A stretch of 64,000 bases of DNA. Source: Microbacterium sp. Leaf151 (GTDB lineage Bacteria; Actinomycetota; Actinomycetes; Actinomycetales; Microbacteriaceae). Below, one piece after another: positions 60,336 to 64,000 of the stretch. The first letter of the stretch is position 1, and each line of letters starts with the position of its first letter. Under the pieces are notes generated by a model. It was given only the letters and a program-made list of their open reading frames with translations, did no database searches and was not told where the DNA came from. The translations under genes and the position numbers were made by a program. The stretch covers positions 563,427 to 627,426 of the forward strand of contig NZ_LMOR01000001.1 in assembly GCF_001424225.1 (NCBI RefSeq). The letters run 5' to 3'.

Positions 60336-60904
60336 CCACGTCCACCGGCAGGGAGTGGGAACACCGACGTCGTGCGCTGCTCGCCGTCGCCGTCGGCGCG
60401 CTCGTGACCGCGGCGCTCACCGCCTGCTCCCCCACCGCCGCATCGTCGGTTCCGCCCGCGGCCTCCGCCACGCCGACGGCCGCCGGCGTCGAGTCACCGT
60501 CGGCACCGGCACCGACGCCCACCGATGAACCGGGGCAGATCGTGGGCACGGTGGTGCGGTTCACGTCCGACCGCACGAGCGTCGACGTCACCGTCGGGGA
60601 GGACAGCCCGGGCGTGCGCGACTTCCTCTCCCTCCTCCCCACGGAGCTGACGTTCGAGGAGTTCGCCGGCCGGGAGAAGATCTCGTACCTCCCCCGTGAG
60701 CTCGCCCACTACGGCTCGCCCGGCTCCGACCCCGAGGACGGAGACCTCATCTACTTCACCTCGTGGGGAAACCTCGGCTTCTACTACGACGCCGACGGCA
60801 TCGGCTTTTCGGATGCCACCCTGCACATCGGCACGTACGTCGCGACCGAAGAGCAACTCTCGCTCCTCGAGGGCGGCCCCGTGTCCGTCGAGATCGTCGA
60901 CTGA
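60332..60904 (+). CDS. cyclophilin-like fold lipoprotein
   Basis: A 190-residue exported lipoprotein. The lipobox ends LTAC at about residue 32. After a Pro/Ala/Ser-rich spacer comes a cyclophilin-like domain of about 110 residues (LLPTELTFEEFAGREKISYL, GDLIYFTSWGNLGFYYD). Proteins of this fold recur with aldo/keto reductases, cupins and alcohol dehydrogenases, as here. Function unknown. Its ATG overlaps the stop of the transporter gene. Confidence 0.85.
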   Translation: MTTSTGREWEHRRRALLAVAVGALVTAALTACSPTAASSVPPAASATPTAAGVESPSAPAPTPTDEPGQIVGTVVRFTSDRTSVDVTVGEDSPGVRDFLSLLPTELTFEEFAGREKISYLPRELAHYGSPGSDPEDGDLIYFTSWGNLGFYYDADGIGFSDATLHIGTYVATEEQLSLLEGGPVSVEIVD

Positions 60905-60972
60905 CAGCGTCTTTCATCGATGCACGACGTCCGACCCACCCGCCCCCTGCACCACCCATGAAGGAGAACATC

Positions 60973-62007
60973 ATGCGCGCAACCCTCATGTACGCCGCCG
61001 GTAACGTCCGCGTCGTCGACGTACCCGAACCGACGATCGAAGAGCCCACCGACGCGGTCATCCGCGTCACTTATGCCTGCGTCTGCGGGTCGGACCTGCA
61101 CCCCTACCACGACCTCGGCGACACCCCCGAAGGCCGCCACATGGGCCATGAGGCCATCGGCGTCATCGAGCAGATCGGCGCCGACGTCACCACCCTCGCC
61201 GTCGGCGACACCGTCATCGTCCCGTTCGCCTGGTCGGACGGCACCTGCGCGTTCTGCCGCGACGGGATCACCACCTCGTGCGTGCACGGTGGATTCTTCG
61301 ACGGCGCCCCCTCGGCCACGCAGGCCGAGATGCTGCGGATTCCCTACGCCGACGGAACCGCCGTCGCGATCCCCGCCGGGACCGACGAGGCGCTCATGCC
61401 CTCGCTCCTCACCCTCTCCGACGTGTACCTGACCGGCTATCACGCCGCCGTGCGCGGCGGCGTGGAGGCGGGCAAGACCGTCGCCGTGATCGGCGACGGA
61501 GCCGTCGGACTCTCCGCCGTCCTGGCCGCGCGTCAGCTCGGCGCCGAGACGATCATCCTGATGGGCCGTCACACCGCCCGCACGGATCTCGGCCGAGAGT
61601 TCGGCGCCACCCACGTCGTCGCCGAGCGCGGCGAAGAGGGGATCGCAAAGGTCCTCGAGCTCACCGGCGGTGAGGGCGCGCACGTCGTCCTGGAAGCGGT
61701 CGGACACATGCCCGCGTACGAGCAGGCGTACGGCATCGTCCGCCCGGGCGGCGTCATCTCGCGCGTGGGCGTTCCCCAGTACGAGGATGCCGCTGTCGGC
61801 TTCGCCTCCCTGTTCGGCAAGAACGCCACCCTCACCGGCGGCCCCGCCACCGTGCGCGCCTACCTCGAGGCCGCCATCCCCCAGGTGATCGACGGCACCA
61901 TCGAGCCCGGAAAGGTCTTCGACCGGGAGCTCCCGCTCGACGACATCGCCGAGGCCTATCGGCTGATGGACGCGCGCGAAGCGCTGAAGGTGCTCATCCG
62001 CCCGTGA
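60973..62007 (+). CDS. zinc-dependent alcohol dehydrogenase family protein
   Basis: A 344-residue medium-chain dehydrogenase. The catalytic zinc region is CVCGSDLHPYH and GHEAIG. A shortened structural-zinc lobe reads CAFCRDGITTSC, and the nucleotide-binding loop is GDGAVGLSAV. Related enzymes reduce aldehydes under stress. The ATG at 60973 is preferred because AAGGAG at 60961 is its ribosome-binding site, although an ATG at 60958 is in frame. It is 68 bp downstream of the lipoprotein gene. Confidence 0.9.
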   Translation: MRATLMYAAGNVRVVDVPEPTIEEPTDAVIRVTYACVCGSDLHPYHDLGDTPEGRHMGHEAIGVIEQIGADVTTLAVGDTVIVPFAWSDGTCAFCRDGITTSCVHGGFFDGAPSATQAEMLRIPYADGTAVAIPAGTDEALMPSLLTLSDVYLTGYHAAVRGGVEAGKTVAVIGDGAVGLSAVLAARQLGAETIILMGRHTARTDLGREFGATHVVAERGEEGIAKVLELTGGEGAHVVLEAVGHMPAYEQAYGIVRPGGVISRVGVPQYEDAAVGFASLFGKNATLTGGPATVRAYLEAAIPQVIDGTIEPGKVFDRELPLDDIAEAYRLMDAREALKVLIRP

Positions 62008-62101
62008 CGGGGTGATCGTCCGCGCGGGGTGTCGGGGCGCCCACCCCGCGCGCGACGGGCGCAGCTTTCAGACGGCTCAAGAAGACGCGCCGATCTCGCC
62101 C

Positions 62102-62533
62102 TCAGCCGGCCGATTCGCTGCCCCGCTGCGGGTCGAGCGCGTCGTAATACTCGTCGGCGACGGGCTCGAGCCACTCGTTCGAGGTGTCCTCGCCCGGCAC
62201 GGCGATGGCGACGTGGCTGAACCACGAGTCGGCCTTGGCGCCGTGCCAGTGCTTCGTGCCCGCGGGGATCTCGACGACCGTGCCGGGGGTGAGGCTGACC
62301 GGCTCCTCGCCCTCTGCCTGATACCAACCGCTGCCGGCGGTCGCGAGCAGAATCTGCCCCCCACCGGCGGTGGCGTTGTGGCGGTGCCAGTTGTTGCGGC
62401 ATCCCGGTTCGAAAGTGACGTTCGCGACGCTCATGCCGAGACTCGCGAGGGGGGCGAGGTAGCTCTGCCCGATGAAGTACTGCGCGAACGCGTCGTTCTT
62501 GTCTCCGCGCGGGAAAAGGCTGTCGAAGGTCAT
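62102..62533 (-). CDS. cupin domain protein
   Basis: A 143-residue single-domain cupin. The metal-binding motif 1 is NNWHRHNATAGGGQIL and motif 2 is PAGTKHWHGAKAD. This type is common beside carboxymuconolactone decarboxylase-like and aldo/keto reductase genes and may bind or detoxify a small electrophile. It lies directly downstream of the CMD-family gene on the same strand, separated by one base. Confidence 0.88.
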   Translation of the reverse strand: MTFDSLFPRGDKNDAFAQYFIGQSYLAPLASLGMSVANVTFEPGCRNNWHRHNATAGGGQILLATAGSGWYQAEGEEPVSLTPGTVVEIPAGTKHWHGAKADSWFSHVAIAVPGEDTSNEWLEPVADEYYDALDPQRGSESAG

Positions 62534-62534
62534 C

Positions 62535-62870
62535 TCACGTGTCCGTCTCGTCGGTGATGTCTTTCAGCACGGTCATCGCGGCCATGCCGTTGGGCCAGCC
62601 GGTGTAGAACGCGAGGTGGAGAGTCGCTTCCTTCAGCTCGTCGTCGGTGACCCCGTTCTGGCGGGCGTAGTCGAGGTGGAACCGCAGCTGATCGGTCTTG
62701 CCCATCGCGGTCAGCGCGGCGACGGTGATGAGGCTCCGGTCGCGTGGGGAAAGGTCTTTGCGCTGCCACACCTCGTCGAACAGCACCTTGTCGGTGTAGT
62801 GGACGAGGCCCGGTGCGAAGTCTCCGAAGGCGCGCTGCCCTCCGGTCCATCCGTTCTGCTCATCGGTCAT
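62535..62870 (-). CDS. carboxymuconolactone decarboxylase family protein
   Basis: A 111-residue AhpD-like fold protein (FAPGLVHYTDKVLFDEVWQR, RDRSLITVAALTAMGKTDQL, HLAFYTGWPNGMAAM). It lacks the CXXC pair of AhpD, so it is more like the decarboxylase branch. AAGGAGGACACC precedes the ATG. It leads a two-gene operon with the cupin and is divergent from the second MmyB-type regulator. Confidence 0.9.
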   Translation of the reverse strand: MTDEQNGWTGGQRAFGDFAPGLVHYTDKVLFDEVWQRKDLSPRDRSLITVAALTAMGKTDQLRFHLDYARQNGVTDDELKEATLHLAFYTGWPNGMAAMTVLKDITDETDT

Positions 62871-62978
62871 GGTGTCCTCCTTGTCAGACACCACCAATGA
62901 ACCGCCTCCCGCGTGGAGGAGGAAGTCTCTGGCGTTACGTGTACTGACAGGGCATCCCACGGCGCGGTGGCCCGCGCG

Positions 62979-62984
62979 TAACGT
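62979..62984 (+). promoter_or_regulatory. -10 box (TAACGT) for the second MmyB-type regulator
   Basis: TAACGT followed by seven bases and the ATG at 62992; leaderless layout. Confidence 0.55.
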
Positions 62985-62991
62985 CGAACGC

Positions 62992-63894
62992 ATGGACAAC
63001 AGGGCAGAGGTGCGGGAGTTCCTCACCTCTCGTCGCGCGAAAGTCACCCCGGACGACGTGGGAATCCCCGGCGGCAGCAACCGGCGAGTGCCGGGCCTGC
63101 GCCGCAACGAGGTCGCGACGCTCGCCGGCGTGAGCATCGAGTACTACGCCAAGATCGAACGCGGACAGATCGCCGGCGCATCCGAATCCGTGCTGCACGC
63201 GATCGCGCAGGCCCTGCAGCTCGACGACGCCGAACGCGAGCACCTGTTCGATCTGGCCCGCGCGGCTGGACAGACGCCGCCGAGATCGCGTCGCAAGCCG
63301 GGCACCCCGGCATCCGTCCGCTCCGGAATGGAGCTGATGCTCGACGCGATCACCGGCGGCGCGGCGATGGTGCGCAACGGCCGGATGGACATCCTCGCCG
63401 TCAACGCCCTCGGACGCGCCCTGCAGACAGAGGTGTTCGAGTCACCGGGCGACGGGAATCTCGCCCGGTACACCTTCCTCGACCCGCGCGCCCGCGACTT
63501 CCACCCGAACTGGGAGAAGGCGGCCGACATCACGGTCGGCATCCTGCGCACCGAGGCCGGCCGCGACCCCTACGACCGCGCCCTGCAGGATCTCGTCGGC
63601 GAACTCTCCACGCGCAGCGACGAGTTCCGCGTCAGATGGGGTGCTCACAACGTGCGGCAACACGGCGCCGGGACGAAGCACTTCACCCACCCCGTCGTCG
63701 GAGCGCTGGAGCTCAGCTACGAAGACATGCAGTTCGTCCAGCATCCGGGACTCACGTTCCTCGTCTACGTTCCGCAGACCGGTTCGGAGAGCGAGGAGCG
63801 GTTCCGGCTGCTCGCCAGTTGGCAGGCGACGAACGACGTCGCGGCGTCTCCCAAGGCGGGAATCGATGCACGCACAGCACGGAGGAAGGACTGA
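62992..63894 (+). CDS. XRE-family regulator with MmyB-like ligand-binding domain
   Basis: A 300-residue paralogue of the regulator at 58052-58924. It shares the MDNR-EVREFL start, the HTH (GLRRNEVATLAGVSIEYYAK) and the MmyB-like segment (FLDPRARDFHPNWEKAADIT). It is divergent from the CMD/cupin operon and runs into an aldo/keto reductase gene two bases downstream, so it probably regulates both sides. The C-terminal extension (about 280-300) is not shared. Confidence 0.9.
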   Translation: MDNRAEVREFLTSRRAKVTPDDVGIPGGSNRRVPGLRRNEVATLAGVSIEYYAKIERGQIAGASESVLHAIAQALQLDDAEREHLFDLARAAGQTPPRSRRKPGTPASVRSGMELMLDAITGGAAMVRNGRMDILAVNALGRALQTEVFESPGDGNLARYTFLDPRARDFHPNWEKAADITVGILRTEAGRDPYDRALQDLVGELSTRSDEFRVRWGAHNVRQHGAGTKHFTHPVVGALELSYEDMQFVQHPGLTFLVYVPQTGSESEERFRLLASWQATNDVAASPKAGIDARTARRKD

Positions 63895-63896
63895 GA

Positions 63897-64000
63897 ATGC
63901 ACACTCGCACACTGGGGCAGGGACTACAGGTCTCGGCGGTCGGACTCGGCTGCATGGGCATGTCGCAGAGCTACGGACCCAACCCCGGAAGCCGCGACGA
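63897..64000 (+). CDS. aldo/keto reductase, partial (continues beyond window)
   Basis: The first 34 codons of an aldo/keto reductase: TLGQGLQVSAVGLGCMGMSQ then SYGPNPGSRD, the usual start of the AKR barrel with the GCMGM segment. AGGAAGGA precedes the ATG, and it follows the regulator stop by two bases. The catalytic residues lie beyond the right edge. Confidence 0.88.
   Translation, partial: MHTRTLGQGLQVSAVGLGCMGMSQSYGPNPGSRD

Noticed and set aside
1..64000. tRNA or rRNA genes and tRNA-associated attachment sites
   Set aside because: I looked for tRNA-like ends and CCA-preceding stems near the island borders and found none I could support by eye.

Overview
The window is high-GC DNA from an actinobacterium. 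GTG starts are frequent, the GGATGCC/GGCATCC word recurs throughout, there is an LPXTG protein, and many genes start a few bases after a TAnnnT -10 box (leaderless mRNAs). Gene content and style fit Microbacterium or a close Microbacteriaceae relative; this is inference, since no rRNA or tRNA gene is present.

Layout. 1-1.2 kb: a partial YobI-like P-loop NTPase and a frameshifted HTH gene. 1.3-9 kb: core metabolism (E1alpha/E1beta/E2 of a 2-oxoacid dehydrogenase, hisC, a holin-like membrane protein, a low-molecular-weight tyrosine phosphatase, purB). 9-28 kb: core and variable genes (secreted GH43-like multidomain enzyme, alcohol dehydrogenase, small membrane proteins, Nudix, an unusual SDR, acyltransferase-3, HEAT protein, DUF697 GTPase, pdxH, DinB-like, VOC, LysM). 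Here the intergenic spaces are packed with several families of palindromic and tandem repeats. 27.3-28.2 kb: an MntA/HepT toxin-antitoxin pair with an altered HepT active site. 28.3-31.7 kb: an old yellow enzyme gene whose 3' end and terminator are duplicated 2,279 bp downstream. The two copies bracket a small island with a GNAT/DUF1778 toxin-antitoxin pair. 31.7-37.8 kb: a TctCBA-type carboxylate uptake operon with an RraA-like aldolase, divergent from an RpiR regulator and an MFS transporter. 37.8-40.7 kb: decayed AraC and FAD-oxidase genes around an MFS gene.

40.8-57.3 kb is accessory DNA, interrupted by a core amidase gene. It carries several candidate defence modules: a beta-protein/sce7726 convergent pair; a MazG plus GIY-YIG-DUF2075 ATPase operon; an XRE regulator facing a two-gene operon that ends in a 908-residue protein joining a SAMHD1-like HD domain to a PRTase-CE-like domain; and an SRA-like plus PD-(D/E)XK nuclease next to a MutT Nudix gene. 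Broken pieces of housekeeping genes (dnaB, a DnaQ-BRCT exonuclease, an amidase, an oligopeptide ABC ATPase, an IS3 transposase, a DinB-like gene) lie between them. This is the pattern of a turnover hotspot. The HD-PRTase operon is the best candidate for an undescribed system.

57.3-64 kb: a stress/redox neighbourhood (DHFR-like, Bcr/CflA MFS, cyclophilin-like lipoprotein, Zn-alcohol dehydrogenase, cupin, carboxymuconolactone decarboxylase family, aldo/keto reductase) flanked by two paralogous XRE/MmyB-type regulators. Both regulators use the same leaderless promoter arrangement.
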